Assembly: GCF_018780585.1 (NCBI RefSeq)
Contig: NZ_JADMJL010000008.1
Span: forward strand, 98,464 to 162,463
From: Methyloversatilis discipulorum
GTDB taxonomy: Bacteria; Pseudomonadota; Gammaproteobacteria; Burkholderiales; Rhodocyclaceae
Direction of reading: 5' to 3'
Length of the DNA: 64,000 bases
A model generated the notes under the pieces. The model made no database searches. It was not told where the DNA came from and saw nothing but the letters and a program-made list of their open reading frames with translations. The translations under genes were made by a program, and so were the position numbers. Positions 37,363 through 46,820 of this stretch are shown one piece after another. Position 1 is the stretch's first letter. The number at the start of each line of letters is the position of its first letter.

Positions 37363-37732
37363 ATGAACGTCAACTGTGTCGAATGCGGCGCCTGCTGCGC
37401 CAGCTTTCGCGTCGATTTCCACCCGTCGGACGGCGAGGCGCAGGGCGGGCGCGTGCCCGAGGGCCTGTACGACGAATTGAACGTATCGATCGCCCGCATG
37501 CGCGGCACCGACGCAACAGCGCGTCGATCTGCGCGCCCAGCATGGATCGATCGCCCGCATGCGCGGCACCGACCATGCTCAGCCACGTTGTCGCGCGCTG
37601 CGCGGGTGCATCGGCGAGCGGGTGAGCTGTTTCATCTACGACGAGCGGCCCGATCCGTGCCGCGAATTCGAAGCGGGGTCGGACGCCTGTTTGCGAGCGC
37701 GGCGCCGGCATGGCTTGCCGGCATCGTCCTGA
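37363..37732 (+). pseudogene. YkgJ-family cysteine-cluster protein, broken by a 61-bp insertion
   Basis: The first frame reads MNVNCVECGACCASFRVDFH, the YkgJ-type (Fe or Zn-binding cysteine cluster) start, and continues normally to SIARMRGTD. A 61-bp insertion then shifts the frame. Starting from a second copy of the same 28 bp, another frame resumes SIARMRGTDHAQPRCRALRG and runs through the expected CIGERVSCFIYDERPDPCRE and CLRARRRHGLP to a stop at 37730-37732. Removing 61 bp restores a 102-residue protein of normal family size. So the gene is either a recent pseudogene or the site of an assembly error. Confidence 0.85.
37485..37573. repeat. 28-bp direct repeat with 61-bp period inside the YkgJ pseudogene
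   Basis: Two identical 28-bp copies (37485-37512 and 37546-37573) begin ATCGATCGCCCGCATG and are separated by 33 bp of unrelated sequence. Since 61 is not a multiple of three, the second copy is in another frame, which breaks the gene. Confidence 0.9.
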
Positions 37733-37826
37733 CGCCTACCGGATTCCCCGAAAGACCGATTCCCCCGGTGGACCGCCGTGCGTGGTTCTGGGGGAGCGAG
37801 CTCGGGACGGTGGCCCGAGAGGAAGG

Positions 37827-38852
37827 TCAGCCGACGACCAGCGGTTCCGGTTCGATGTGGACGCCGAAGCGCTCGCGCACGCTGGCCTGTATGTCCGCGG
37901 CCAGCTTCATCAACTGGTCGGCGGTTGCCTGGCCGTGATTCACCAGCACCAGGGCCTGCCTGTCGTGCACGCCGGCATCGCCCCGCCGCGTGCCCTTCCA
38001 GCCGCAGCGGTCGATGAACCAGGCAGCGGCGAACTTCACCGCGCCGTCGGTCGCAGGATAGTGGGGGGCGTCCGGGTGGGCGACGAGCAGGCGGGCGGCT
38101 TCGTCGGCGGGCAGCACCGGATTGCGGAAGAAGCTGCCGGCGTTGCCGATCACGGCCGGGTCCGGCAGCTTGGCGCGGCGCACCGCGCAGACGGCGTCGA
38201 ACACCTCGCGCGGAGTGGGCGTGGTGACGCCGCGAACCGCCAGTTCGCGCTGTAGATCGGCATACTCGGCCCGCACGACCGGCTTCAGGCTCAGCCGGAA
38301 CACGACGCGGGTAATGATGGCCCGTCCGGCGAGCCGGTGCTTGAACACGCTGTCGCGATAGCTCATCGCGCAGTCCGCAGCCGTCAGTTGCAGCCAGCGA
38401 CGGTCCTGCATGTCCCAGGCGTCGACACTGTCCAGCCGGTCGACCAGTTCGACGCCGTAGGCGCCGATGTTCTGGACCGGTGCGGCACCGACGGTGCCGG
38501 GAATGAGAGCAAGGTTCTCCAGGCCGTACCAGCCCTGGTCGAGCGCGTGGCTGACCCAGTCGTGCCAGTTCTCCCCGGCGGCCACCGCGATGCGCACCGT
38601 GTCGCCGTCGTGCCCCAGCAGTTCGATGCCGCGCGTCCGCATGTGCAGCACGGTGCCCGGAAAGTCGGCCGCGAACACGATGTTGCTGCCGCCGCCCAGA
38701 ACCAGGATGCGTTCGCCGCGCTGCAGCAGCGTCTCGGTCAGCGCCGGCAGATCGGCTGCGTCGTCCACCGGCTGCAGCCGCGCAGCGCGGGCGGGCAGGT
38801 GCAGCGTGTTCAGATCGCGCAGGTCGGCGTCGGAGAGGGCAGGGGCAATCAT
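37827..38852 (-). CDS. murB: UDP-N-acetylenolpyruvoylglucosamine reductase MurB, type I
   Basis: A 341-residue FAD-dependent enzyme that reduces UDP-GlcNAc-enolpyruvate to UDP-MurNAc in peptidoglycan synthesis. FAD-site motifs are ERILVLGGGSNIVFAADFPG (~47-66) and YGLENLALIPGTVGAAPVQN (~115-134). The catalytic serine lies in GNAGSFFRNPV (~235) and the C-terminal glutamate region reads GVHIEPEPLVVG. Its length and the IGAYGVELVD insertion class it as type I, as in E. coli. The ATG at 38852 starts MIAPALSDADLRDLNTLHL; upstream in-frame sequence is not conserved. It is divergent from acnB. Confidence 0.96.
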   Translation of the reverse strand: MIAPALSDADLRDLNTLHLPARAARLQPVDDAADLPALTETLLQRGERILVLGGGSNIVFAADFPGTVLHMRTRGIELLGHDGDTVRIAVAAGENWHDWVSHALDQGWYGLENLALIPGTVGAAPVQNIGAYGVELVDRLDSVDAWDMQDRRWLQLTAADCAMSYRDSVFKHRLAGRAIITRVVFRLSLKPVVRAEYADLQRELAVRGVTTPTPREVFDAVCAVRRAKLPDPAVIGNAGSFFRNPVLPADEAARLLVAHPDAPHYPATDGAVKFAAAWFIDRCGWKGTRRGDAGVHDRQALVLVNHGQATADQLMKLAADIQASVRERFGVHIEPEPLVVG

Positions 38853-38941
38853 GACGTGCCGAAAATCGGGCGGCGAAGCGCTGAAGCAGGGGCGCGCAGT
38901 ATAGCCAAGCGGCTGCGCTGCAGTGCGGTAGGCGGCTTGGC

Positions 38942-38970
38942 TTGAAATTGAATAAAAGATATCATATATA
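38942..38970 (+). promoter_or_regulatory. Sigma-70 promoter of acnB
   Basis: TTGAAA (38942-38947), exactly 17 bases, TATATA (38965-38970), in a short AT-rich island within GC-rich DNA. It gives acnB a leader of nearly 200 nt. I found no recognisable riboswitch in that leader. Confidence 0.7.
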
Positions 38971-39174
38971 AGACTTGAACCGCCTTCGCGCGCAGTGGGT
39001 TTTGCGCTGCGCCATGCAAGGTTGCGGTCGTCGCCAAGGTGCAGATTACAAAGCGCTTTTTCGATGCCGTTTCGGTGCAAGCCGCGGCTTTTCAGTCCGC
39101 GTCTTCGTGCGACGCACCATCAAGCCGGTGTGTCGTTCTATGATGCGGTATACCCGTCTACCGGAGGACTCACC

Positions 39175-41766
39175 GTGCTTGAAGCTTACCGTGCCCATGC
39201 CGCCGAACGCGCCGCGCTCGGCATCCCGCCGCTCGCCCTCGATGCGAAGCAGACTGCTGAACTGATCGAGCTGATCAAGAACCCGCCGGCTGGCGAGGAC
39301 GCTTTCCTGCTCGACCTGCTGACCCATCGCGTGCCGCCGGGCGTGGACGACGCCGCCAAGGTGAAGGCCTCCTTCCTGGCTGCCGTGGCTCACGGTGACG
39401 TCAAGGTCGGTCTGATTTCCAAGGCCAAGGCCACCGAACTGCTGGGCACCATGGTGGGTGGCTACAACGTGAAGCCGCTGATCGACCTGCTGGACGACGC
39501 CGAAGTCGCCGCTGTGGCGGCCGAAGGCCTGAAGAAGACGCTGCTGATGTTCGACTTCTTCCACGATGTCGCCGAGAAGGCGAAGGCCGGCAATGCCAAG
39601 GCCAAGGAAGTCGTGCAGTCCTGGGCCGACGCCGAGTGGTTCACCAGCCGTCCGGAAGTGCCGAAGTCGATCACCGTTACCGTGTTCAAGGTGCCGGGCG
39701 AAACCAATACCGACGACCTGTCGCCGGCGCCGGACGCGACCACCCGCCCGGACATCCCGATGCACTACCTGGCGATGCTGAAGAACACCCGCCCGGACGC
39801 GGCCTTCAAGCCGGAAGAAGACGGCAAGCGCGGTCCGATGCAGTTCATCGAGGACCTGAAGAAGAAGGGTCACCTCGTAGCCTATGTCGGCGACGTGGTC
39901 GGCACCGGTTCGTCGCGCAAGTCGGCGACCAACTCGGTCATCTGGGCCACCGGTCAGGACATCCCCTACGTGCCGAACAAGCGCTTTGGTGGCGTCACGC
40001 TGGGCGGCAAGATTGCCCCGATCTTCTTCAACACGCAGGAAGACTCCGGCTCGCTGCCGATCGAAGTCGATGTGTCGAAGCTGGAAATGGGCGACGTGAT
40101 CGACGTGCTGCCGTACGACGGCAAGATCGTCCGTAACGGCGAGACGGTGGCTGAATTCGCGCTCAAGAGCGAAGTGCTGCTCGACGAAGTGCGTGCCGGT
40201 GGCCGCATCAACCTCATCATCGGCCGTTCGCTGACCGCCAAGGCGCGCGACTTCCTCGGTCTGGGCGCGTCGACGCTGTTCCGCCTGCCGAAGGCGCCGG
40301 TGGATACCGGCAAGGGCTACACGCTGGCGCAGAAGATGGTCGGTCGTGCCTGTGGCCTGCCGGAAGGCAAGGGCATCCGTCCGGGCACCTACTGCGAACC
40401 GAAGATGACCACGGTCGGCTCGCAGGACACCACCGGCCCGATGACCCGCGACGAACTGAAGGATCTGGCCTGCCTCGGCTTCTCCGCCGATCTCGTCATG
40501 CAGTCCTTCTGCCACACCGCCGCCTATCCGAAGCCGGTGGACGTGAAGATGCACCGCGAACTGCCGACCTTCATCTCGAACCGCGGCGGTGTCGCACTCC
40601 GTCCGGGCGATGGCGTCATCCATTCCTGGCTGAACCGCCTGCTGCTGCCGGACACCGTCGGCACCGGCGGCGACTCGCACACCCGTTTCCCGATCGGCAT
40701 TTCCTTCCCGGCCGGTTCCGGTCTGGTCGCCTTCGGCGCCGCCACTGGCGTGATGCCGCTGGACATGCCGGAATCGGTGCTGGTGCGCTTCAAGGGCACG
40801 ATGCAGCCGGGTGTCACGCTGCGTGATCTGGTGCATGCGATTCCGCTGTACGCGATCAAGGCCGGTCTGCTGACCGTGGCCAAGCAGGGCAAGAAGAACG
40901 TGTTCTCCGGCCGCATCCTCGAAATCGAAGGTCTGCCGGACCTGAAGGTCGAACAGGCCTTCGAGCTGTCCGACGCGTCGGCCGAGCGTTCCGCTGCCGG
41001 CTGCACGATCAAGCTGAACAAGGAGCCGGTGCAGGAGTACCTGCGCTCGAACATCGTTCTGATGAAGAACATGATCGCCAACGGCTATCAGGATGCCCGC
41101 ACGCTGGAGCGCCGCATCAAGTCGGTCGAAGCCTGGCTGGCCGATCCGCAGCTGCTGGAAGCCGACAAGGACGCCGAGTACGCGGCCGTGATCGAAATCG
41201 ACCTCGCCGACATCAAGGAACCCATCGTCTGCTGCCCGAACGATCCGGACGATGCGAAGTTCCTGTCGGAAGTCAGCGGCACGAAGATCGACGAAGTGTT
41301 CATCGGCTCCTGCATGACCAACATCGGCCACTTCCGCGCCGCCGGCAAGCTGCTGGAAGGCAAGAAGGACATTCCGGTGCGTCTGTGGATCGCGCCGCCG
41401 ACCAAGATGGACGCCTCCGAACTGACCAAGGAAGGCTACTACGCCACCCTGGGCGGTGCCGGCGCGCGCATGGAAATGCCGGGCTGCTCGCTGTGCATGG
41501 GCAACCAGGCGCAGATCAAGGAAGGCAGCACTGCGATGTCGACCTCGACCCGCAACTTCCCGAACCGTCTGGGCAAGAACACCAACGTGTTCCTCGGCTC
41601 GGCCGAACTGTCGGCGATCTGCTCCAAGCTGGGCCGCATCCCGACCCGCGAGGAGTACCTGGCGGAAATCGGCGTCGTCACCAAGGATGCCGACAAGGTC
41701 TACAAGTACATGAACTTCGACCAGATCGAAGAGTACGCAGAGACCGCGAAGGAAGTGACGGTCTGA
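39175..41766 (+). CDS. acnB: Aconitate hydratase B
   Basis: An 863-residue [4Fe-4S] aconitase of the B type that isomerises citrate and isocitrate in the TCA cycle and, in the family, also hydrates 2-methylaconitate. An N-terminal HEAT-like domain (~1-160) precedes the swivel domain with [16 protein letters not shown], then domains 1-3. Cluster-ligand cysteines are seen in [11 protein letters not shown] and [10 protein letters not shown]. The GTG at 39175 ([16 protein letters not shown]) is preceded by GGAGG at 39163-39167 and matches the universal AcnB start; ATGs upstream in frame would add an unconserved 60 residues. The length is standard. A strong terminator follows. Confidence 0.97.
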   Translation: MLEAYRAHAAERAALGIPPLALDAKQTAELIELIKNPPAGEDAFLLDLLTHRVPPGVDDAAKVKASFLAAVAHGDVKVGLISKAKATELLGTMVGGYNVKPLIDLLDDAEVAAVAAEGLKKTLLMFDFFHDVAEKAKAGNAKAKEVVQSWADAEWFTSRPEVPKSITVTVFKVPGETNTDDLSPAPDATTRPDIPMHYLAMLKNTRPDAAFKPEEDGKRGPMQFIEDLKKKGHLVAYVGDVVGTGSSRKSATNSVIWATGQDIPYVPNKRFGGVTLGGKIAPIFFNTQEDSGSLPIEVDVSKLEMGDVIDVLPYDGKIVRNGETVAEFALKSEVLLDEVRAGGRINLIIGRSLTAKARDFLGLGASTLFRLPKAPVDTGKGYTLAQKMVGRACGLPEGKGIRPGTYCEPKMTTVGSQDTTGPMTRDELKDLACLGFSADLVMQSFCHTAAYPKPVDVKMHRELPTFISNRGGVALRPGDGVIHSWLNRLLLPDTVGTGGDSHTRFPIGISFPAGSGLVAFGAATGVMPLDMPESVLVRFKGTMQPGVTLRDLVHAIPLYAIKAGLLTVAKQGKKNVFSGRILEIEGLPDLKVEQAFELSDASAERSAAGCTIKLNKEPVQEYLRSNIVLMKNMIANGYQDARTLERRIKSVEAWLADPQLLEADKDAEYAAVIEIDLADIKEPIVCCPNDPDDAKFLSEVSGTKIDEVFIGSCMTNIGHFRAAGKLLEGKKDIPVRLWIAPPTKMDASELTKEGYYATLGGAGARMEMPGCSLCMGNQAQIKEGSTAMSTSTRNFPNRLGKNTNVFLGSAELSAICSKLGRIPTREEYLAEIGVVTKDADKVYKYMNFDQIEEYAETAKEVTV

Positions 41767-41786
41767 CCGTTGTTGCAGTACGCAGT

Positions 41787-41819
41787 GAAAACGGCCCGCG
41801 ATCGCGGGCCGTTTTTTTT
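41787..41819 (+). terminator. Strong intrinsic terminator after acnB
   Basis: A perfect palindrome ACGGCCCGCG-ATCGCGGGCCGT with a tight turn, preceded by AAA and followed by eight T residues. It starts ~20 bp after the acnB stop codon. The A-run on the other side would also allow termination from the opposite direction. Confidence 0.93.
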
Positions 41820-41985
41820 GCCAGTCGCACCGCGATTCCGGCACCGCGGCGACGGCCGGACGGGCGCCTCGCGTCGAAACGCCGTGGCAAAGCGCATCGG
41901 CGGGAGGCGTGCGTCACGAAGCGTCGCTCATGTTGCAGCGCGATGGTGCCGTCAAGAACAGGACCGAATCCTGCGGGCCCCGCCC

Positions 41986-42786
41986 ATGACGCCTGACCTG
42001 TTCAATCTCGACGTGCTGCTGGTCGAACCCTCTTCGACGCAAACCCGGATCATCCGCGAGCGTGCGGCGGCGGTCGGCATCATGAAGATCCGCGAGGCCG
42101 ATGGCGTGCAGTCCGCACTGGCGGCGATGTCCGCCAAGGTGCCGGATCTGGTGATCAGTGCGCTCTACCTGCCGGACGGTGACGGCACCGAACTGGTCCA
42201 GGCGATGCGCAATACGCCCGAACTGCAGCAGGTGGCCTTCGTGCTGGTATCCAGCGAAACCCGGCCGCAGGCGCTCGACGCGGTACGCCAGTCCGGCGTC
42301 TGCGGCATCCTGCCCAAGCCCTTCACCAGTGCGCAGCTGCAGCGGGTACTGTCGGCGACTCTCGACTTCCTCGCCGACGACGCGTCGCCGGACGAAGACA
42401 TCGACTACGAATCGCTGCGCGTGCTGCTGGTCGATGACAGCGGCAATGCGCGCCGCTTCATGCGCCGCGTGCTGCAGAACATGGGGCTCAGCGACATCGT
42501 CGAGGCCAGCGATGGCAGCGAAGCTGTGAAGCTGCTGGACCAGACCCTGTTCGATCTCGTCGTGACCGACTACAACATGCCGGAGATGGACGGACAGGCG
42601 CTGGTCGAGTACGTGCGCCAGCAAAGCTGGCAGGCTTCGGTGCCCATCCTGATGGTGACCAGCGAATCCGACATGGGGCGGCTGGCTGCGGTCGAGCAGG
42701 CGGGCGTGTCGGGCATCTGCGACAAGCCCTTCGAGCCGGCCACCATCCGCGCGCTGCTGAAAGGCGCGCTGCGGCACACCGCCTGA
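41986..42786 (+). CDS. Tandem receiver-domain protein (pseudo-receiver + CheY-like)
   Basis: A 266-residue protein made only of two receiver domains. The first (about 8-125) begins VLLVEPSSTQTRIIRE and has Ala59 where the phospho-accepting Asp should be (LVISALYLPDGDG), although the switch lysine remains in ILPKPF, so it is probably not phosphorylated. The second (about 140-262) is intact: LLVDDS, D195 in LVVTDYNMPEMDG and CDKPF. There is no output domain, so it acts as a CheY-like partner protein, possibly in chemotaxis, motility or a phosphorelay. The ATG at 41986 was chosen because the receiver starts right after it. No kinase is adjacent. Confidence 0.85.
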   Translation: MTPDLFNLDVLLVEPSSTQTRIIRERAAAVGIMKIREADGVQSALAAMSAKVPDLVISALYLPDGDGTELVQAMRNTPELQQVAFVLVSSETRPQALDAVRQSGVCGILPKPFTSAQLQRVLSATLDFLADDASPDEDIDYESLRVLLVDDSGNARRFMRRVLQNMGLSDIVEASDGSEAVKLLDQTLFDLVVTDYNMPEMDGQALVEYVRQQSWQASVPILMVTSESDMGRLAAVEQAGVSGICDKPFEPATIRALLKGALRHTA

Positions 42787-42793
42787 GCAGGCC

Positions 42794-43876
42794 TCAGCCG
42801 GCAGCCATCCGGCGCTTCAGTGCCGGGCCTGCAGTGGCGGCCAGGTCGCGCAGCATGCGTTCGGTGGTGGCCCAGTCCACACAGCCATCGGTGACCGAAC
42901 AGCCGTAGCGCAGCTGCGACAGGTCCTTCGGGATCGGCTGGTTGCCCGCTTCGAGGTGGCTTTCGATCATCACGCCGACGATGGAGCGGTTGCCGTCCCG
43001 GATCTGTCCCGCCACGTCGGCCAGCACCAGCCGCTGCATCTCGGGCTTCTTGAACGAGTTGGCATGCGAACAATCGACCACGATATTGGGAGGCAGGCCG
43101 GCCTTGATCAGTGCCTGTTCGGCCAGCGCGATGCTGACCGAATCGTAGTTCGGCCGCCCGGCACCGCCGCGCAGCACCATGTGGCCATGCGGGTTGCCGC
43201 GCGTGCGGATGATGCTGGAGCGGCCGTAGCGGTTGATGCCGAGGAAGCTGTGCGGACGCGAGGCGGAAATGATGCCGTTGATCGCCGCGTCGAGATCGCC
43301 GTCGGTGGCGTTCTTGAAACCGACCGGCGTCGACAGCCCGCTGGACATTTCTCGGTGCGTCTGCGATTCCGAGGTGCGGGCACCGATCGCGGTCCAGGAG
43401 ATCAGGTCGCCCAGATACTGCGGCGAGATCGGGTCCAGCGCCTCGGTGGCGGCCGGCAGGCCCAGTTCGGCCACATCGAGCAGGAAGCGGCGCGCCCGGC
43501 GCATGCCTTCCTCGATCTGGAAACTGTCGTCCATGAAGGGGTCGTTGATATAGCCCTTCCAGCCGACCGCGGTGCGCGGCTTCTCGAAATACACGCGCAT
43601 CACCAGCAGCAAAGAGGGCGACAGTTCGTCCGACAGCGTGCGCAGCCGGTGCGCGTACTCCATGCAGGCCTGCGGGTCGTGCATCGAGCAGGGCCCGACC
43701 ACAACGAACAGGCGCGGGTCGGTCCGCTCCAGGATGGCGCGCACCGCCTCGCGGCCAGCCCGCACGGCCGTTTTCGCCGCCTCGCTGAGCGGCGCGTCGC
43801 CCTTGATGTCGCCCGGCGCGGGCATCACCGCAAAGCTTTCGATGCGGCTGTCTTCGAGTGTGGTGTCGGTGTTCAT
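42794..43876 (-). CDS. aroG: 3-deoxy-7-phosphoheptulonate synthase, class I
   Basis: A 360-residue DAHP synthase that condenses phosphoenolpyruvate and erythrose-4-phosphate at the entry of the shikimate pathway. Landmarks are VVVGPCSMHDPQACMEYA (~57-74), RVYFEKPRTAVGWKGYINDP (~93-112), GARTSESQTHREMSSGLSTP (~163-182), RGGAGRPNYDS, VDCSHANSFK and the C-terminal SVTDGCVDW. This is the AroF/G/H type. Which aromatic amino acid regulates it cannot be read off with confidence; aroG is used as the generic symbol. It stands alone, convergent with the receiver gene. Confidence 0.95.
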   Translation of the reverse strand: MNTDTTLEDSRIESFAVMPAPGDIKGDAPLSEAAKTAVRAGREAVRAILERTDPRLFVVVGPCSMHDPQACMEYAHRLRTLSDELSPSLLLVMRVYFEKPRTAVGWKGYINDPFMDDSFQIEEGMRRARRFLLDVAELGLPAATEALDPISPQYLGDLISWTAIGARTSESQTHREMSSGLSTPVGFKNATDGDLDAAINGIISASRPHSFLGINRYGRSSIIRTRGNPHGHMVLRGGAGRPNYDSVSIALAEQALIKAGLPPNIVVDCSHANSFKKPEMQRLVLADVAGQIRDGNRSIVGVMIESHLEAGNQPIPKDLSQLRYGCSVTDGCVDWATTERMLRDLAATAGPALKRRMAAG

Positions 43877-43974
43877 GAGCGGTCTCCCCCGTTTGTCATG
43901 CCAGTCAACGCCGACCGGCGCACGCTGTCAATCGCGCTGGTCAAGGAAAGCGTGAATGGCGGGTGGAGACTGCT

Positions 43975-45096
43975 TCAGCGTGCGGCGTGCCGGGTGCCGT
44001 TCCAGCGCACGCGGTAGATTGCATCGGAGGCGTCGTCGGACACCAGCAGCGAACCGTCGGGCAGTACCAGCACGTCGGCCGGCCGGCCGGATACCGCATC
44101 GTTGCGACCGAGGAAGCCTTCGACGAAGGGTGTGTAGCTGGTGACCGTATCGCCGTCGAGCCGTGCCACCATGACGCGGTAGCCGTCGCGCACGCTGCGG
44201 TTCCACGAACCGTGTTCGGCGATGAACACCGCACCACGGTACTCGTCCGGGAATTGCGATCCGGTGTAGAAGCGCATGCCCAGCGGCGCCACGTGGGCAC
44301 CGAGCCGCAGCACCGGCGGTGTGTAGTCGGCGCAGGACCGCCCCTTGCCGAACTCCGGATCGGCGATGTTGCCGCCGTGACAGTAGGGGTAACCGAAGTG
44401 CTGGCCGGCCTTGCTGACGCGGTTCAGTTCGCACGGTGGCGTGTCGTCGCCCATCCAGTCGCGGCCGTTGTCGGTGAACCACAGCTCGCCGGTCTTCGGG
44501 TGCCAGTCGAAGCCGACGCTGTTGCGCACGCCGCGTGCGTAGATTTCCAGTCCGCTGCCATCGGCGTTCATGCGCATGATGTTGGCAAAGCCGTCCTTGT
44601 CGCGGTCGCAGATATTGCAGGGGGCGCCGACCGGCACGTAGAGCTTGTCGTCGGGGCCGAAGGCGATGAACTTCCAGCCGTGCGCGCTTTCCTTCGGAAA
44701 ACGGTCGCTGACCAGCACCGGCTTCGGCGGCGTGGCCAGCTTGTCGTCGATGGCCGGCAGTTTGAGGATGCGGTCCAGCGACGACACGTACAGGTCGCCC
44801 TTGCGCCAGGCGACGCCGACCGGCATGTTCAGCTGGTCTGCAATCCTGACCGCCTTGCCGGCCTTCATCGTCGCCGGGTCGAAAGTGACTGCGCTGACGT
44901 GGCCGGCGCGCGAGCCGACGTAAAGCCGGCCGGGCGCGCCCAGCGTCATCGCACGCGGATTGTCGACCTGCGCCCACAGCTCTATCGTGAATCCGGGCGG
45001 CACACGCAGCTTTTCCAGCGCGGTTTCGGCGTGGGCGAGGGCGGAGCCGAACGCAAGCGCGCCGGCGAGCAGGAGGCTTCGTATCATGGTCGTCAT
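43975..45096 (-). CDS. Exported sorbosone dehydrogenase-like PQQ/beta-propeller protein
   Basis: A 373-residue protein with a signal peptide (IRSLLLAGALAFGSALAHA, cleavage after AHA). The rest is a six-bladed propeller of the glucose/sorbosone dehydrogenase family (GFTIELWAQVDNPRAMTLG, LYVGSRAGHV, KFIAFGPDDKLYVPVGAPC, GLEIYARGVRNSVGFDWHP, GELWFTDNGRD, RPADVLVLPDGSLLVSDD). Family members are soluble PQQ-dependent sugar dehydrogenases or related periplasmic enzymes. CNICDRDKDGF adds a CxxC pair in one loop. Substrate unknown. It is divergent from a nuclease/phosphatase gene across a 60-bp gap. Confidence 0.82.
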   Translation of the reverse strand: MTTMIRSLLLAGALAFGSALAHAETALEKLRVPPGFTIELWAQVDNPRAMTLGAPGRLYVGSRAGHVSAVTFDPATMKAGKAVRIADQLNMPVGVAWRKGDLYVSSLDRILKLPAIDDKLATPPKPVLVSDRFPKESAHGWKFIAFGPDDKLYVPVGAPCNICDRDKDGFANIMRMNADGSGLEIYARGVRNSVGFDWHPKTGELWFTDNGRDWMGDDTPPCELNRVSKAGQHFGYPYCHGGNIADPEFGKGRSCADYTPPVLRLGAHVAPLGMRFYTGSQFPDEYRGAVFIAEHGSWNRSVRDGYRVMVARLDGDTVTSYTPFVEGFLGRNDAVSGRPADVLVLPDGSLLVSDDASDAIYRVRWNGTRHAAR

Positions 45097-45156
45097 CCCG
45101 TCATCAGATGCGGAATCGACCGGCCAGCGGCGCCGGTGTTCCGCAGTGGAGCAAAC

Positions 45157-46008
45157 ATGAAGCTGGTCAGCTGGAACATCCAGTGGGCGCGCGGTTGCGA
45201 CAGCCGCGTCAGCACCGAGCGTATCGCCGATATCGTGCGTGCCTGGGGCGATGCGGAGGTGATCTGCCTGCAGGAAGTGGCGGTGGGTTTCGACACCTTG
45301 CCCGGAATGTGCGGCGAAGACCAGGTGACGCAGTTCTCCGCGCTGTTTCCGGGCTACTCGGCGGTCTTTGCGCCGGGCAGCGACCGGCTAGGCGATGACG
45401 GTCGGCGCCTGCAGTTCGGCAACCTGACGCTGTCGCGCCTGCCGGTGCTCGCTGTCTGGCGCCGTCTTCTGCCGTGGCCGGCCGACGACAGCGTACCCGG
45501 CATGCAGCGCGCAGTCGCAGAAGTGACCGTCGCGTCTCCGGGCGGACCGCTGCGCGTGCTGAACACGCACCTCGAGTACTACTCGGCGACGCAGCGCATG
45601 GCGCAGGTGGAGGCTTTGCGCGCGCTGTCCGCCGAGGCGCTGGCCCACCTGCGCGCGCCACCGCGGAGCAAGGACACGAACCCCGCCTTTCTGCCGCCGC
45701 CGCGCCCTGCGGCAGCGCTGCTGTGCGGTGATTTCAACTGCGCGCCGCACAGTGCGGAACACGCGCGGCTGACTGCGCCGGCGGACGAAGCGGGCGCCGA
45801 CTGGATCGATCTGTGGATTCACTGCCGCGGCAGCGAGGCGCACGCGCACACCGTCGGCCTGCACGGTGCCGACTGGCCCGATCATCCTTACTGCTGCGAT
45901 TTCGCTCTGGCGACGCCGGCCTTGCTGCCCCGCGTGATCGGCATCGATGTGCACGCCGACACCGATGCATCGGATCATCAGCCGGTCCGGGTGGAACTGC
46001 GCGACTGA
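45157..46008 (+). CDS. Endonuclease/exonuclease/phosphatase-family hydrolase
   Basis: A 283-residue protein of the EEP (DNase I-like) fold. Metal and catalytic motifs appear in order: KLVSWNIQWARG (Asn8), EVICLQEVAVG (Glu at ~39), LRVLNTHLEYYS, AALLCGDFNCAP (Asp/Asn) and SDHQPVRVEL (terminal Asp-His). No signal peptide is seen. The substrate could be DNA, a phospholipid or an inositol phosphate; the sequence does not decide. The ATG at 45157 starts directly with the first motif. Confidence 0.88.
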   Translation: MKLVSWNIQWARGCDSRVSTERIADIVRAWGDAEVICLQEVAVGFDTLPGMCGEDQVTQFSALFPGYSAVFAPGSDRLGDDGRRLQFGNLTLSRLPVLAVWRRLLPWPADDSVPGMQRAVAEVTVASPGGPLRVLNTHLEYYSATQRMAQVEALRALSAEALAHLRAPPRSKDTNPAFLPPPRPAAALLCGDFNCAPHSAEHARLTAPADEAGADWIDLWIHCRGSEAHAHTVGLHGADWPDHPYCCDFALATPALLPRVIGIDVHADTDASDHQPVRVELRD

Positions 46009-46056
46009 AGCGCAGTCATCATCCATGCAGGGCTGATCGGCCGGAATCGGTGACCG

Positions 46057-46254
46057 CTAGGCGATGTCGTCAGGGTCGAGCAGGCGCTCTATCGTTGCAA
46101 TACGGTCGCGCAACAATAGTTTTCGTTTCTTCAGTCGTCGCAGCAGAAGCTCGTCGCGCGACTGCACGTCATGCAGGTCGGCGATGGCCTGATCGAGGTC
46201 ACGGTGTTCGGCGCGCAGCGCGTCCAGCGTGGCGCGCAGTTCCTGTTCTTCCAT
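46057..46254 (-). CDS. YdcH/DUF465-family small coiled-coil protein
   Basis: A 65-residue, highly charged helical protein (EEQELRATLDALRAEHRDLD, then LLLRRLKKRKLLLRDRIATI). The RLKKRKLLLRD segment is the DUF465/YdcH signature. Function unknown; family members are abundant small cytoplasmic proteins. It stands alone between the nuclease/phosphatase gene and the DUF3567 gene. Confidence 0.87.
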   Translation of the reverse strand: MEEQELRATLDALRAEHRDLDQAIADLHDVQSRDELLLRRLKKRKLLLRDRIATIERLLDPDDIA

Positions 46255-46486
46255 GCCTGGCGCGCTGCCGGGAGGCGGCGCCTACTCCGTTTCGGGGACA
46301 GGCCCGGATGTTAGGTGTCACACCGCGAGGGCGCAAGCGCCCTTCAGCAAAGCAGTATCCGGCCGTTAGTCCACTTGAAAGGCGGCCGGTGTGCCCCATC
46401 TGCACTGCAGGGACGCGGTGCAGGAAGCTGCGACGGGCATTCTGCCGTTGCGTGTTGTACAGCCGCACCAGCCAAGGAGAAACATC

Positions 46487-46726
46487 ATGCATATCATGTT
46501 CAATAATCCGCTGGTCTATGTGGTCGAGTACGCAGGTCTGGAAGCCGTCGAGGTGATCGACAAGCGCATCGGCCGTGGCGCCCTGATCCGCGACGACGCA
46601 GCACGCCGTTTCCGCGAGGAACTGAAGGAACTGGTCGACCACGACGAAGAGGTCGGGCCGGAAGAGTTCGACGCCTTCATGGTGCCGTGGGAGGCGCTGC
46701 TGACGCAGCCGGCGATCTACCACTGA
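46487..46726 (+). CDS. DUF3567 protein
   Basis: A 79-residue acidic protein (MHIMFNNPLVYVVEYAGLEA ... FDAFMVPWEALLTQPAIYH). This is the DUF3567 family, which to my knowledge is found mainly in betaproteobacteria and supports the taxonomic placement. Function unknown. The ATG at 46487 has AAGGAGA at 46474-46480. The 232-bp upstream gap contains a small hairpin (GGGCG-CAAG-CGCCC around 46328-46341) but no further gene that I can support. Confidence 0.85.
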   Translation: MHIMFNNPLVYVVEYAGLEAVEVIDKRIGRGALIRDDAARRFREELKELVDHDEEVGPEEFDAFMVPWEALLTQPAIYH

Positions 46727-46820
46727 CGCAACCACCGGCCGCCCGCGGTGTTTCGCCGCAGGCGGCCGCTTCGGTAAGATGCGTGTCCGCAGAGAATCTG
46801 CACGCAGCCTACGCATTCCG

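Noticed and set aside
38975..39265. Upstream ORF in the acnB leader
   Set aside because: It overlaps the acnB start in another frame, has no ribosome binding site and shows no conserved-looking content.
39046..41844. Long open frame antisense to acnB
   Set aside because: Shadow of a highly biased gene; no recognisable protein content, and acnB is clear on the plus strand.
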